DNA from: Streptomyces venezuelae ATCC 10712
GTDB lineage: Bacteria; Actinomycetota; Actinomycetes; Streptomycetales; Streptomycetaceae
NCBI RefSeq assembly: GCF_008639165.1
Contig: NZ_CP029197.1
Span: 3,224,001-3,288,000, forward strand
DNA length: 64,000 nt
Direction of reading: 5' to 3'
In this document: one piece after another, positions 10,728 to 20,313 of the stretch
How positions within the stretch are numbered: the stretch's first letter is position 1
Layout of the letters: every line of letters starts with the position of its first letter
The notes under the pieces: model-generated
Database searches by the model: none
The model's input: only the letters and a program-made list of their open reading frames with translations
Told to the model about the DNA's origin: nothing
Program-made: the position numbers and the translations under genes

Positions 10728-11225
10728 ATGGAGGACGAGGTCGACCGACTGGTCGCAGCATGGCGCCGCGAGCGCCCCGACCTCGACGTGGAACCGCTCG
10801 AGGTGCTCAGCCGCGTCTCACGGCTCGCCCGGCACCTCGACCGCGCCCGTCGGCTCGCCTTCTCCGAGCACCAGCTGGAGCCCTGGGAGTTCGACGTCCT
10901 CACCTCGCTCCGCCGGGCCGGCGCGCCCTACCAGCTCTCCCCCGGCCAGCTCCTGACCCAGACCCTGGTCACCTCGGGCACCATGACCAACCGCATCGAC
11001 CGGCTCACCAAGAAGGGCCTCGTCGAACGGCTCCCCGACCCCAGCGACCGGCGGGGCGTCCTGGTCCGGCTCACCGCCGAGGGCCGCGACCGCGCCGACG
11101 AGGCGCTCGCCGGACTCCTCGCCCAGGAGCGCGCCATCCTGGCCCAGCTCTCCCGCGGCCAGCGCGGTGAACTCGCCGCGTTGCTACGCCAGCTGACCGC
11201 CCCGTTCGACAACGTCCCCGGCTAG
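10728..11225 (+). CDS. tamR: MarR-family regulator TamR
   Basis: A 165-residue winged-helix repressor. Core features: RLARHLDRARRLAFSEHQLE (helices 1-2), WEFDVLTSLRRAGAPYQLSP, QTLVTSGTMTNRIDRLTKKG (recognition helix) and the wing LPDPSDRRGVLVRLTAEG. By gene order it is the Streptomyces TamR, reported to respond to citrate and aconitate-type ligands; ligand identity is known from the family, not from this sequence. The start ATG 10728 was chosen from the MarR N-terminus. Its last 42 bases overlap the 3' end of the convergent response-regulator gene. Confidence 0.9.
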   Translation: MEDEVDRLVAAWRRERPDLDVEPLEVLSRVSRLARHLDRARRLAFSEHQLEPWEFDVLTSLRRAGAPYQLSPGQLLTQTLVTSGTMTNRIDRLTKKGLVERLPDPSDRRGVLVRLTAEGRDRADEALAGLLAQERAILAQLSRGQRGELAALLRQLTAPFDNVPG

Positions 11226-11984
11226 CCCGGGCCCCGGGATCGCGGCCAGCGGCGCCTCGCCCAGCTGCGCCGGGCCCACCCCCGCCCGGCGGGCCAGCGC
11301 CACCGCCGCCAGGGTCGAGTGCACGCCCAGCTTCCCCAGCACGTTCTGCATGTGGGTGCGGACCGTGTGCGGGGACAGGAAGAGACGCTCGGCGACCGCC
11401 TTGCGGCCCAGGCCCGCGACCATGCAGCGCAGCACCTCCCGCTCCCGCGGGGTCAGCGACTCCACCAGGCGCTCGCTGTCCGTCCGGTGCTTGCGGGCCG
11501 CCGTCAGCTCCCGCAGGACGCCGGTGAGCAGCGCGGGCGGCAGGTGCGTCTCGTCGCGCAGCACCCCCCGGACCACCGCGAGGAGCCGCTGGAGCGAGCA
11601 GTCCTTCGCCACCCAGCCGGAGGCCCCGGCCTGGAGGGCGAGCGCGGCGCGGTGCGGGTCGTCCTTCTCCGCCAGGACGACGGTACGGACCGAGGGCTGG
11701 ACCCCGCGCACCCCCGCGACCAGGGAGATCCCGTCGACGGCGCCCTCGGGGTCGTCCGGCACCGCGCGGGCCACGGCCCCGACGGGACCGGCGCCGAGCT
11801 CGGCGTCGACGAGCAGCACGTCGAACCTGCGGCCCTCCGCGGCGCCGCGCTCCAGGCAGCGCAGGGCGGCCGGGCCGCTTCCCGCGGCGGCGACGTCGAC
11901 ATCGGGCTCCGCGGCGAGCGCGGCGGCCAGCGATTCGGCGAAGACGCGGTGGTCGTCCACCACGAGGACACGGATACGTGCCAC
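11184..11984 (-). CDS. NarL/LuxR-type response regulator (orphan)
   Basis: About 266 residues. A receiver domain (VARIRVLVVDDHRVF, with the phosphoacceptor Asp in FDVLLVDAELG and a Lys in SGWVAKD) occupies residues 1-140. A LuxR HTH (LTPREREVLRCMVAGLGRKA then LFLSPHTVRTHMQNVLGKLG) is near residues 180-245. An insert of about 20 residues follows the Asp. No sensor kinase gene is near, so it is an orphan. GTG 11984 is preferred because GGGGG lies 5 bases upstream; GTG 11990 and TTG 11996 are alternatives. It lies downstream of the gal operon and overlaps tamR tail to tail by 42 bases. Confidence 0.85.
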   Translation of the reverse strand: MARIRVLVVDDHRVFAESLAAALAAEPDVDVAAAGSGPAALRCLERGAAEGRRFDVLLVDAELGAGPVGAVARAVPDDPEGAVDGISLVAGVRGVQPSVRTVVLAEKDDPHRAALALQAGASGWVAKDCSLQRLLAVVRGVLRDETHLPPALLTGVLRELTAARKHRTDSERLVESLTPREREVLRCMVAGLGRKAVAERLFLSPHTVRTHMQNVLGKLGVHSTLAAVALARRAGVGPAQLGEAPLAAIPGPGLAGDVVERGGQLA

Positions 11985-12248
11985 GGACACCCCCAAGTGT
12001 CGAGGAACGGAACCGACGCGGGCACGGCGCCGGAGGCGGGTCCGTCATACGCGCGGCCGCCGCCGTGCGTTGACTGTTACCCCGCTACCGGCGCCGTACC
12101 CGACCGGGTGTCGCCCCCTGAACAGCACCGGCCCCCACCGGCGCTGCCCCTCAGAGTAGGGGCGGGGCGTCGCGGTGGGGGCCGATTCGCGGAACTGTCC
12201 GAAGTCGTACGGGCGTACGCGGGGTGCCGTACCGGGGCGAACGGGGTG

Positions 12249-13388
12249 TCAGAGCCGGCGCGCACCCGCCGAGGGGACGGCCGGGAAGACGCCGGGGGCC
12301 GCGTGTCCGGCCTCGGTGAAGGCCTTCGTCACGGCGGTGGCCACCTCGTCGGCGCGGTCGGTGTCGACGAGGACGAGGGCGGAGCCGCCGAAGCCGCCGC
12401 CGGTCATCCGGGCGCCCAGCGCCCCGGCGGCATCGGCCGCCTCGACGACCAGGTCCAACTCCGGGCACGAGACCCGCAGGTCGTCCCGGAGGGAGGCGTG
12501 GCCCTCGGTCAGGACGGGGCCGACCGCCCGGACGTCCCCGGCGTCGAGCAGCGCGATCGTCCGCTCGACGCGGGCGTTGTCGGTGACGACGTGCCGCACA
12601 TAGCGCCGGATCGTCTCGTCGCCCAGACGTGCGAGGGCTTCGGGCAGATGCGCGGCGCTCACGTCACGCAGGGACCGGGCGCCGAGCGCCCGCGCGCCGG
12701 CTTCGCAACCGGCGCGCCGCTCGGCGTACGCGCCGTCCCCGAGCGCGTGTTTCACCCGGGTGTCGACGACGAGCAGCCGCAGCCCCTCCCGGGCCAGGTC
12801 GAAGGGGACCTGGCGGCAGGAGAGGTCCCGGGTGTCCAGGTGGAGGGCGTGGCCCTCCTCCGCGCAGGCCGAGGCCATCTGGTCCATGACGCCGCAGGGG
12901 ACGCCGACGAAGGCGTTCTCGGCGCGCTGGGCGAGCCGGGCGAGTGCGGGCCGGGAGAGGCCGAGGCCGAACAGGTCGTTCAGGGCGAGCGCGGTGACGA
13001 CTTCGAGGGCCGCCGAGGAGGAGAGCCCGGCGCCGGTCGGCACGGTCGAGGTGAGGTGGACGTCGGCGCCGGCGACCGGGTGCCCGGCCTCCCGCAGCGC
13101 CCAGACGACACCGGCCGGGTAGGCCGCCCAGCCGCCGCCGGAGAGCGGTTCGAGGGCGTCGACGGTCAGCTGGACGATGCCGCCGTCGACGTCGGCGGAG
13201 TGCAGGCGCAGCACCCCGTCGTCGCGGCGGGAGACGGCGGCGACGGTGGTGTGCGGCAGCGCGAGCGGCAGCACGAAGCCGTCGTTGAAGTCGGTGTACT
13301 CACCGATGAGGTTGACCCGGCCCGGGGCGGCCCAGACGCCGTCGGGGGCGGTGCCGTAGAGCGCCTCGAAGTCGGCGGCGACGGTCAT
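12249..13388 (-). CDS. galK: Galactokinase
   Basis: Phosphorylates galactose with ATP at C1, the first committed step of the Leloir pathway. The protein has 379 residues, a standard length. The galactokinase signature GRVNLIGEYTDFNDGFVLPL sits at residues about 23-42. The GHMP ATP loop is VPTGAGLSSSAALEV, FVGVPCGVMDQMASACAEEG carries the catalytic Asp, and MTGGGFGGSALVLV is the third motif. The ATG 13388 overlaps the galE stop (ATGA). It is the last gene of galTEK. Confidence 0.96.
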   Translation of the reverse strand: MTVAADFEALYGTAPDGVWAAPGRVNLIGEYTDFNDGFVLPLALPHTTVAAVSRRDDGVLRLHSADVDGGIVQLTVDALEPLSGGGWAAYPAGVVWALREAGHPVAGADVHLTSTVPTGAGLSSSAALEVVTALALNDLFGLGLSRPALARLAQRAENAFVGVPCGVMDQMASACAEEGHALHLDTRDLSCRQVPFDLAREGLRLLVVDTRVKHALGDGAYAERRAGCEAGARALGARSLRDVSAAHLPEALARLGDETIRRYVRHVVTDNARVERTIALLDAGDVRAVGPVLTEGHASLRDDLRVSCPELDLVVEAADAAGALGARMTGGGFGGSALVLVDTDRADEVATAVTKAFTEAGHAAPGVFPAVPSAGARRL

Positions 13389-14374
13389 GCGTGGTCCCTC
13401 TCCTGCCGTGCCCGGGCGAACGCCCAGGCGTCGGCGACGACATCGGCCAGGTCGGGGCGGGACGGCGTCCAGCCGAGCCGCTCGCGGGCCGCCTCGGCGG
13501 AGGCGACGAGGACGGCGGGGTCGCCGGCCCGGCGCGGGGCGGTGATCTCGGGGATCGGGTGCCCGGTGACCTTGCGGACGGTCTCGACGACCTCGCGGAC
13601 GGAGAAGCCGTTGCCGTTGCCGAGGTTGCAGATCAGGTGCTCCCCGGCGGGGACGCCGCCGGCCGTCATCGCGTCCAGCGCCAGGAGGTGGGCCTCGGCC
13701 AGGTCGGCGACGTGGATGTAGTCGCGGACGCAGGTGCCGTCGGGGGTGGGGTAGTCCTCGCCGTACACGGAGATCGCCTCGCGGTCGCCGAGGGCGACCT
13801 GGAGGACGAGCGGGACGAGGTGCGACTCGGGCGCGTGGCGTTCGCCGAGGGAGCCGTACGCCCCGGCGACGTTGAAGTAGCGCAGCGAGACGGCGGAGAG
13901 GCCGTGGGCGGCGCACTCGCCGCCGATCATGTGGTCGACGGCGAGCTTGCTCGCCCCGTAGGGGCTGGTGGGGGCGGTGGCCGCGGTCTCGGTGATCGGT
14001 ACGGACGCCGGTTCGCCGTAGGTCGCGGCGGTGGAGGAGAAGACCAGCCGGCGGACTCCGGCGGCGCGCATCGCGGCGAGCAGGGCCATGGTGCCGCCGA
14101 CGTTGTTCTCCCAGTACTTCTCGGGCCGGGTGACGGACTCGCCGACCTGGGAGTAGGCGGCGAAGTGCAGGACGGCGTCGTAGGAGCCGTCCAGCCACCG
14201 GGCCGCGTCCTGGACGCGGCCCCGGACGAACTCGGCGCCGGCCGGGACGGCTTCGGCGAAGCCGGTGGAGAGGTCGTCGAGGACGGTGACCCGGTGGCCC
14301 CGCTCCAGGAGGTGGGCGGCGACGACGCTGCCCACGTATCCGGCCCCGCCGGTCACCAGGTACCTCTGTGTCAT
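13385..14374 (-). CDS. galE: UDP-glucose 4-epimerase
   Basis: Interconverts UDP-galactose and UDP-glucose with tightly bound NAD. The protein has 329 residues of the extended SDR type. The N-terminal Rossmann motif is YLVTGGAGYVGSVVAAHLLE; the Ser-Tyr-Lys active site appears as FSSTAATYGEP and SPYGASKLAVD, and later YFNVAGAYGSLGE and DYIHVADLAEAHLLAL. It overlaps galT upstream and galK downstream by 4 bases each, so the three enzymes are translationally coupled. Confidence 0.96.
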   Translation of the reverse strand: MTQRYLVTGGAGYVGSVVAAHLLERGHRVTVLDDLSTGFAEAVPAGAEFVRGRVQDAARWLDGSYDAVLHFAAYSQVGESVTRPEKYWENNVGGTMALLAAMRAAGVRRLVFSSTAATYGEPASVPITETAATAPTSPYGASKLAVDHMIGGECAAHGLSAVSLRYFNVAGAYGSLGERHAPESHLVPLVLQVALGDREAISVYGEDYPTPDGTCVRDYIHVADLAEAHLLALDAMTAGGVPAGEHLICNLGNGNGFSVREVVETVRKVTGHPIPEITAPRRAGDPAVLVASAEAARERLGWTPSRPDLADVVADAWAFARARQERDHA

Positions 14375-15414
14375 GCGCTTGCCACCTCTCGGATGCGCCG
14401 GGCCGCGTCCTCCGGCCGTACGTCGTTCATGAAGGCGTCCATGCCGGACTCGGTGCCGGCGAGGAACTTCAGCTTGCCGGAGGCCCGTCGGACGGTGAAG
14501 AGCTCCAGGTGGAGCCCGAAGTCCTCGCGCCGGGCGTCCGTGAACGGCGCCTGGTGCCAGGCGGCGATGTAGGGCGTCGGCGGCTCGTCCGGGCCGAAGA
14601 TCCGGTCGAAGCGCCTCAAGAGTTCCAGGTAGACCTGTGCGCACTCTGTGCGGGCGGCGCCGTCGAGGGCGAGGAGGTCGGGCACCCGCCGCTTGGGGTG
14701 GAGGTGCACCTCGTACGGCCAGTGCGCGGCGTACGGCACGAAGGCGATCCAGTGCTCGGTCTCCAGGACGACCCGGTCGCCGTCGGCGCGCTCGCGGTCG
14801 ACGACGTCGTCGAAGAGGTTCCGTCCGGTCTCGGCCCGGTGCTCGTCGATCCGGCGGCGCATGGCGGCCGTCCGGGGGGTGACGTAGGGGAAGGCGTAGA
14901 TCTGGCCGTGCGCGTGGGGCAGCGTGACGCCGATCTCGGCGCCCCGGTTCTCGAAGCAGTAGACCTGCTCGACGCCGGGGAGCGCGGAGAGCGCGCCGGT
15001 GCGGTCCGTCCAGGCGTCGAGGACGAGGGAGACCCGTTCCTCGGTGAGGTCGGCGAAGGACTGGGTGTGGTCGTCGGTGAAGCAGACGACCTCGCAGCGG
15101 CCGACGCCGCCGGAGAGGGAGGGGAAGCGGTTCTCGAAGACCGCGACCTCGTAGCTCTGCTCGGGGATCTCGCTCTCGCGGCCGTCCCGGGCGGGGCAGA
15201 GCGGGCAGGCGTCGGCCGGCGGGTGGTAGGTGCGGGCCTGCCGGTGCGAGGCGATGGCGACGTGGTCGCCGGTGAGGGCGTCGAGGCGGATCTCGGAGCG
15301 GGAGTCCACGGGGGTCAGGGGGCGGGGGTCGACGGCGGTGCGGACGGTGTCCCCGCGCGTGTCGTAGTAGATCAACTCGCGCCCGTCGGCGAGCGTGGTG
15401 ACGGTCTTCTTCAC
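14371..15414 (-). CDS. galT: Galactose-1-phosphate uridylyltransferase
   Basis: Swaps UMP between UDP-glucose and galactose 1-phosphate. The protein has 347 residues. Visible features: CPLCPARDG zinc-binding Cys pair, YEVAVFENRFPSLS, and the active-site HPHxH-type motif seen as LPHAHGQIYAFPYVTPR. GTG 15414 (VKKTVTTLADGRELIYYDTR) has GAGGG about 5 bases upstream and is preferred over an upstream in-frame ATG without homologous sequence. It is the first gene of galTEK, with a repeated TCACA operator-like site just upstream. Confidence 0.95.
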   Translation of the reverse strand: MKKTVTTLADGRELIYYDTRGDTVRTAVDPRPLTPVDSRSEIRLDALTGDHVAIASHRQARTYHPPADACPLCPARDGRESEIPEQSYEVAVFENRFPSLSGGVGRCEVVCFTDDHTQSFADLTEERVSLVLDAWTDRTGALSALPGVEQVYCFENRGAEIGVTLPHAHGQIYAFPYVTPRTAAMRRRIDEHRAETGRNLFDDVVDRERADGDRVVLETEHWIAFVPYAAHWPYEVHLHPKRRVPDLLALDGAARTECAQVYLELLRRFDRIFGPDEPPTPYIAAWHQAPFTDARREDFGLHLELFTVRRASGKLKFLAGTESGMDAFMNDVRPEDAARRIREVASA

Positions 15415-15454
15415 GGATGCCCTCAAAAGAAACGCCGGTATCGAACAGAACCAC

Positions 15455-15469
15455 TCACAAGGAATCACA
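15455..15469 (-). promoter_or_regulatory. galP1-like operator repeats upstream of galT
   Basis: Read on the minus strand, TGTGA occurs twice with 10-base spacing (complement of TCACA at 15455-15459 and 15465-15469), about 45 bases before the galT start. Repeated TGTGAT-like hexamers have been described in the galactose-inducible galP1 promoter of Streptomyces; equivalence here is inferred. This stretch (15415-15533) is the only gap that can hold the operon promoter. Confidence 0.5.
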
Positions 15470-15533
15470 TTCCAACATCGCCGTCAACGGTGAAGCCCGG
15501 CCCCGCCCATGACGGAGCCGGCCGGACCCGACC

Positions 15534-16226
15534 TCAGAAAGACCCGCGCGGCCCCGGCAACGCCCGGTCGAGCAGCCCCGTACGCGCCGCGAGGGCCGCC
15601 GCCTCCAGGCGCGAGCCCACCCCCAGCTTCATCAGCACCCGCTGCACATGCGTCCGCGCCGTGCTCGGCGCGATCCCCATCCCCGCCGCGATCAGCCGGG
15701 TGTCCTCCCCCTCCGCCACCCGGACGAGGACCTCCACCTCCCGCTGCGTCAGCAGCCGCAGCAGCCGCTGCCCCTCGTCGTCCGGCTGCGCCGAGGGGTG
15801 CAGCAGCTCCGCGAAGGCCGACTGCAGCAGCTGCGGCGCCACCGCCGACTCCCCCGCCCGCGCCTTCACCAGGGCCCGCTCGACGCCCTCGATGCGCTCG
15901 TCGTGCCGGACGTACCCCGAGGCCCCGGCCGCGAAGGCCGCCGCGATACCGCGCGGCGACGGAACCGGGCCGAGCACCACGACCGCCACCTGCGGCCGCT
16001 CCCGCTTGATGCGGACGACCGGGTCGAAGGCCCCCGGCTCGGCGGGGGCCGCCGTGCCGAGCAGACAGACCTCCGGCGCCCGGCTCACCACGAGCTCCGC
16101 CGCGCCCGCCACCGGCGCGGCCGCCGCGAGCACCCGGTGCCCGCGCAGCTTCAGCGCCGAGGCCAGCGCCTCCGCGAGCAGCCGGTGGTCGTCCACCACC
16201 ACGAGCCGTACGCCCATCCCGGTCAT
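15534..16226 (-). CDS. NarL/LuxR-type regulator with degenerate receiver
   Basis: A 230-residue protein with a receiver-like N-terminus (MGVRLVVVDDHRLLAEALAS) and a LuxR HTH at the C-terminus (LTQREVEVLVRVAEGEDTRL, then MGIAPSTARTHVQRVLMKLG). The acidic pair VVDDH is present. However, the position of the phosphoacceptor Asp reads PEVCLLGTAAP with Gly, and the conserved Lys is replaced (SGYVRHD). It should therefore not be phosphorylated in the usual way and is an atypical response regulator. ATG 16226 was chosen because GGAGG lies 9 bases upstream; ATG 16217 and 16235 are alternatives. It lies upstream of galT on the same strand. Confidence 0.85.
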   Translation of the reverse strand: MTGMGVRLVVVDDHRLLAEALASALKLRGHRVLAAAAPVAGAAELVVSRAPEVCLLGTAAPAEPGAFDPVVRIKRERPQVAVVVLGPVPSPRGIAAAFAAGASGYVRHDERIEGVERALVKARAGESAVAPQLLQSAFAELLHPSAQPDDEGQRLLRLLTQREVEVLVRVAEGEDTRLIAAGMGIAPSTARTHVQRVLMKLGVGSRLEAAALAARTGLLDRALPGPRGSF

Positions 16227-16380
16227 CCCCCACATCCTCCGGGCCCGCCGCTCCCCGGCGGCCCTGACCCGGCAAGCTACACGCTCCCCCGCCCGCCATC
16301 GCCCCAACCGCGGCCACGGGACCCGCGCGGGCGACGGATTCCCCCTCCCCGGTGACGGACCGGCCCCGTCACCGAAAACG

Positions 16381-16416
16381 CGCGGGGCCCCTCCGGATCA
16401 CCGGAGGGGCCCCGCG
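16381..16416 (-). terminator. Terminator downstream of the beta-propeller pair
   Basis: A perfect 16-bp stem, CGCGGGGCCCCTCCGG at 16381-16396 and its complement at 16401-16416, with loop ATCA. It lies 17 bases beyond the stop of the gene at 16433-18295. Confidence 0.85.
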
Positions 16417-16432
16417 GGGGTCGTGCGCGCCG

Positions 16433-18295
16433 TCAGTGCCCGACGCCGTAGGAGACCACCAGGTACCGCTTGTCCGTCGAGCCCGACCTGGCCTTGCTCA
16501 CCAGGGTGCCCGCGATGAACAGCCGGCCCTCGCCGTAGAGCAGCTCCGCGCCGTTGAGGCTGAAGCTCGTCTCCATCTCGCGGATCGAGCGCTCCCCCGG
16601 GTTCTCCAGGAGCAGCGTCTCCTTCATCGTGCCGCCGTTGATCGACACGATCCGGCCGCCCTTGTCGTACGGCGGCTCCTTGTACGCGATGAGGTCGCCG
16701 CCGTCCATGCGCAGCGGGACGAGGTTGTACTTGTCGCCCGCGTCCGCCTTCTCCGGCACCGTCCTGCCGGTGGTCAGGTCGAACGCGATGATCTCGTTCG
16801 TCTCGTCGCCGTACTCGCCGGTGGAGCCCTCGTGCTCCTCGGTCGGCACGTACAGCCGCCCGTTGCCGACGAGCACGTACTGGCAGGACTCGACCTTGGT
16901 CGAGCGGCAGCGGCCCGCGTACTGGTCGGCGTCCGCCGTGATCTTCGCCTTCAGCTTCCCGGTCTTCTCGTCGATCGAGAAGAAGTCCGAGATGCCGCTG
17001 CCGTCCCCGGCGGTCTCGCCGACGTCGGCCGCGACGACCAGCGGCTTCGTGGAGACCACCGAGGCGTACTTCACGCCGGTCGGCATCTTGTACTGGGAGA
17101 TCGGCGCGCCCGACACCGGGTCGAGGTTCTGCACCATCACGTACTGGGAGTCGTACGAGGAACCGCACTTGCGGACCGCGACGAGACCCTCGCCGCCGCC
17201 GTACCCCAGGTCGTAGCAGCCCTGGTCGTTGGCCTGGGGCTTCCAGCGCGGGTTGCCGTTGGCGACGTCGAAGGCGGCGCCGCCGTCGGTGCCGCCGGCC
17301 GCGACCGTCTTACCGCTGAGCGAGACCTCGGAGAAGCGGACCTTCTGGTCGCCGGCGGTGCCGCCGGTGACCGAGGTGGACCACAGCAGCTTGCCGGTGA
17401 CGAGGTCGACCATGCCGACCTCGGTGCACTGCTGGAAGTAGCGGGGCGCGACCCGCTTCTTCGCCTCGAAGAGGATCGGCACCTTGTTGTCGGCGGTCTT
17501 GTGCCGGGAGGCGCCGCAGACCTGACCGGTCAGCGGAAGCGTCCACAGGACCGTGCCCTTGTCCCGGTCGTAGCCGACGACCGAGTTGAGGCCCGTCTTC
17601 ACGTACGCCTTGTCGGTGAGCCAGGAACCGGAGAAGTCGGTGACGTCCGGGACGGTCGGTGCGGGGACCGAGAAGGCCAGCTTCGCCGAGGTGTTGGCGG
17701 ACGCCTTCTCCTTGCCGTCGCCGCCGAGGCCGCTGTTGGCGCCGCCGGTCTTCCCGCCGTCACCGCCGCCCGTGCCCTGCGAGGTGCCGCCGGTGCCCTT
17801 GGCCTCGTCGTCCTTGCCCTCGCCGCCGCCGGAGTTGGCGTACCAGATGCCGGCGCCGACGATCAGGACGACCGCGACGACCGCCGCGATGACGATCTGC
17901 AGCTGCGCCGACAGCTTCCCCCGCCCGCCGCCGGCCACCGGGGCCTGCACGGTGGTGGGAGCGGGCTGCTGGTAGCCGCCGTAGGGCGGCTGCTGCGGCG
18001 CCGGGTAGCCGTACGGGGGCTGCGCGGGCTGCTGGTAGCCGCCGCCGTAGGGCTGCTGGGGCTGCGTGGGCGGCTGCTGCGGATAGCCCTGCCCGGGGTC
18101 GGGCTGCGGCTGCTGCGGATAGCCGTAACCCGGCTCCGGCTGCTGCGGGTAGCCGTACCCGGGGGCCGACTGCGGCGGCTGCGGGTAGCCGTAACCGGGC
18201 TCCGGCTGCTGCGGGGGCGGCGGCGTGGGGGCGCCGAAGCCGCCCTGCGGGGGGTCCGGGGGCTGGTTCGGCGGGGGAGGGGGTGGCTGCGTCAT
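16433..18295 (-). CDS. Membrane-anchored PQQ-like beta-propeller protein
   Basis: A 620-residue protein in three parts. Residues 1-120 are cytoplasmic, Pro/Gln/Gly/Tyr-rich with repeats of PGYGYPQQP. One transmembrane helix ([20 protein letters not shown]) follows near residue 140. An exterior beta-propeller of about 440 residues has repeated elements such as [41 protein letters not shown] and [14 protein letters not shown], typical PQQ/quinoprotein-like blades, with several Cys pairs. No enzyme domain is visible. It starts 13 bases after the stop of its paralogue, in one operon. A sensor or scaffold role is a guess. Confidence 0.85.
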   Translation of the reverse strand: MTQPPPPPPNQPPDPPQGGFGAPTPPPPQQPEPGYGYPQPPQSAPGYGYPQQPEPGYGYPQQPQPDPGQGYPQQPPTQPQQPYGGGYQQPAQPPYGYPAPQQPPYGGYQQPAPTTVQAPVAGGGRGKLSAQLQIVIAAVVAVVLIVGAGIWYANSGGGEGKDDEAKGTGGTSQGTGGGDGGKTGGANSGLGGDGKEKASANTSAKLAFSVPAPTVPDVTDFSGSWLTDKAYVKTGLNSVVGYDRDKGTVLWTLPLTGQVCGASRHKTADNKVPILFEAKKRVAPRYFQQCTEVGMVDLVTGKLLWSTSVTGGTAGDQKVRFSEVSLSGKTVAAGGTDGGAAFDVANGNPRWKPQANDQGCYDLGYGGGEGLVAVRKCGSSYDSQYVMVQNLDPVSGAPISQYKMPTGVKYASVVSTKPLVVAADVGETAGDGSGISDFFSIDEKTGKLKAKITADADQYAGRCRSTKVESCQYVLVGNGRLYVPTEEHEGSTGEYGDETNEIIAFDLTTGRTVPEKADAGDKYNLVPLRMDGGDLIAYKEPPYDKGGRIVSINGGTMKETLLLENPGERSIREMETSFSLNGAELLYGEGRLFIAGTLVSKARSGSTDKRYLVVSYGVGH

Positions 18296-18308
18296 CGGTC
18301 GGTGCACC

Positions 18309-20201
18309 TCACTTGCTGAACGCCATCATCGTCTTGACCTGCTTCTCTTCCGTGTCGTTCGACGCGGAGACGCGCCCGCTGGCCACGACGAAGGTGCCGC
18401 CGCTGTAGGCGTACCCCGGGCTGTAGAAGCTGTTCTCGATCTCGGCCGTCGACGCCGGGTGCTGGAGGACGACCTTCGGCGCACCGCCGGCCGCGGCGAT
18501 CGTCGCGACGGCGCCGCCCGTGTCGTACGCCGGGTCCACGTAGACCAGGACCTCGCCGCCCTCCATGCGCAGCGGCATCATGGACTGCTTGCCGGGCGCC
18601 TTGGAGCGCCACTTGGCCTTGCCGGTCGTCAGGTCGAAGGCGACGACCTCGTTGGGCGTGCCGTACCCGGTCTCGGTGGCCATGTAGAAGGTGTTCGCGT
18701 CGGCGGCGACACCCGTGCAGCCCTGGAGGTTCTTGCCGAAGATGACGAACCCGCCGCCGCAGGACGGGGCGAACTTGTCCTTGCCGCCCTGGATCTGCGA
18801 GCGCAGCGAACCGTTCGGGTTGAGCGCGAAGATGGTCCACTTCTTCTGCTCGCGCTGGGTCGCGGAGACGACGAGCGGGTCGATCGAGTAGACCCGGTCG
18901 ACCTCCCAGTCGGCCTCCAGCTTGAAGGTCCACGCGGCCTTGCCGGTGTTCGGGTCGACCTGGCTGACGCCCTGGACCTTCTTGGCGCCGCCCGTGGAGC
19001 AGTCCACGGCCGCGATCAGCTTGCTGCCACCCGCGTACGCGAACGGCTTGCAGCCGGTGGTGGCGCCGGTGAAGAGCTGCTTGCCGTCGGCCAGCGAGAA
19101 GCCGTAGGCGCTGCTGCTGCCGGAGACGGTCAGGGTGTTGCCGCTGATGGACAGGGTGTTGTCCGAGAAGGCGAACAGGCCCTTGGGCTTGGGGACGGCC
19201 TTCTTCCAGCCGGCCTTGCCGGTCTTCAGGTCGACCTGCTGGAGCGAGGTGCACTTGGCGCCGTCCTTGGCGCTCTCGGCGTACGCGAAGACCATGACGC
19301 CGTTCGCCGAGGGGCTCGCGGGCGCGGCGCAGAGCGGGAACGGCACGTCGAGGTGCCACTTCACGGACCCGTCCGCCAGGCTGTAGCCGTCGATGCCCTT
19401 GTACATGGCCTTGACGACGGTGTCGCCGACGATCCACGGGCCGAGCACGTCGGAGCCGTTGCGGGGCAGGTCGACGTCGTTCTTGAGCAGCCAGTTGACC
19501 TTGGCCTCGCCGTCCTTGCGGCCGGCGTTGAGGTCTTCCTCGCCGTTGCGGCCGTCCCCGCTGCCGTCGCCCTTGTCCACCGACTCGGTGGGCTTGGGGG
19601 CGCCGGAGGAGGAAGGGGCGGTGGCGGTCGGCTTGGCGATCGGGTCCTTCTCGTCGTCACCGCCGACGACGGCCCAGGTGGTGACGGCGGCCACCAGGAC
19701 GGCCGCGGCGGCCACGGCGGCGACGAGACCGGTACGGCCCTTGAAGGGGCCGCCGCCGGAGGGCGGCGGGGTGGGCGCGCCGGGGTAGCCGGGCTGGCTG
19801 GGGTATCCGCCGTAAGGGTTCTGCTGCTGGCCGTACGGGCCCGCCTGCTGCTGCCCGTAACCGGACTGGCCCTGCTGGGCGTAGCCCGGCTGTCCCTGCT
19901 GCGGGTAGCCGTACGGCGGCTGCTGTCCGTACGGGCCGGGCTGCCCCGGCTGACCGGGCTGGCCCTGCTGCGGGTAGCCGTAACCCGGCTGCGGCTGCTG
20001 CCCGTACGGGCCGGGCGCGGCCGGCGGCGCGGTGGGCGGCGCACCCGGCGGGGTGCCGGGCGGGCCCGCCGGCGGCGGCGGGGTCTGCGGTGCCTGCGGC
20101 GGGACGGGCGGCACGGGCGGCACACCCTGGGGCGGGCCCTGGTTCGGATCCTGGGGAGCTCCGAAGCCCCCCGGCGGCTGGTTGCTGGGCGGCTGGGTCA
20201 T
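18309..20201 (-). CDS. Membrane-anchored PQQ-like beta-propeller protein (paralogue)
   Basis: A 630-residue paralogue of the next gene, with the same design. The Pro/Gly/Gln-rich N-terminus has [11 protein letters not shown] and GQQQ repeats (residues 1-165), a transmembrane helix sits near residue 175 ([20 protein letters not shown]), and an exterior propeller contains [39 protein letters not shown] and [13 protein letters not shown] blades. The start ATG 20201 has a strong RBS, AAGGGGGAA, about 6 bases upstream. Head-to-tail duplication with divergence is the simplest history. No catalytic residues are evident. Confidence 0.85.
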   Translation of the reverse strand: MTQPPSNQPPGGFGAPQDPNQGPPQGVPPVPPVPPQAPQTPPPPAGPPGTPPGAPPTAPPAAPGPYGQQPQPGYGYPQQGQPGQPGQPGPYGQQPPYGYPQQGQPGYAQQGQSGYGQQQAGPYGQQQNPYGGYPSQPGYPGAPTPPPSGGGPFKGRTGLVAAVAAAAVLVAAVTTWAVVGGDDEKDPIAKPTATAPSSSGAPKPTESVDKGDGSGDGRNGEEDLNAGRKDGEAKVNWLLKNDVDLPRNGSDVLGPWIVGDTVVKAMYKGIDGYSLADGSVKWHLDVPFPLCAAPASPSANGVMVFAYAESAKDGAKCTSLQQVDLKTGKAGWKKAVPKPKGLFAFSDNTLSISGNTLTVSGSSSAYGFSLADGKQLFTGATTGCKPFAYAGGSKLIAAVDCSTGGAKKVQGVSQVDPNTGKAAWTFKLEADWEVDRVYSIDPLVVSATQREQKKWTIFALNPNGSLRSQIQGGKDKFAPSCGGGFVIFGKNLQGCTGVAADANTFYMATETGYGTPNEVVAFDLTTGKAKWRSKAPGKQSMMPLRMEGGEVLVYVDPAYDTGGAVATIAAAGGAPKVVLQHPASTAEIENSFYSPGYAYSGGTFVVASGRVSASNDTEEKQVKTMMAFSK

Positions 20202-20265
20202 CAGCGGTTCCCCCTTGACGTGAGCGGGTTTTCTTTCTACCACTCACGGCACGGCGCAAAAGCGA

Positions 20266-20298
20266 CCGGTCCGCCCCTTGTACCCAAGGGAGGACCGG
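20266..20298 (-). terminator. Hairpin after the ABC-F gene
   Basis: CCGGTCC and GGACCGG form the outer stem and CCCTTG/CAAGGG the inner stem, with a small internal loop and a TACC apex. It lies 15 bases after the stop codon at 20314. Confidence 0.7.
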
Positions 20299-20313
20299 CC
20301 TGTGATGCCCTCG

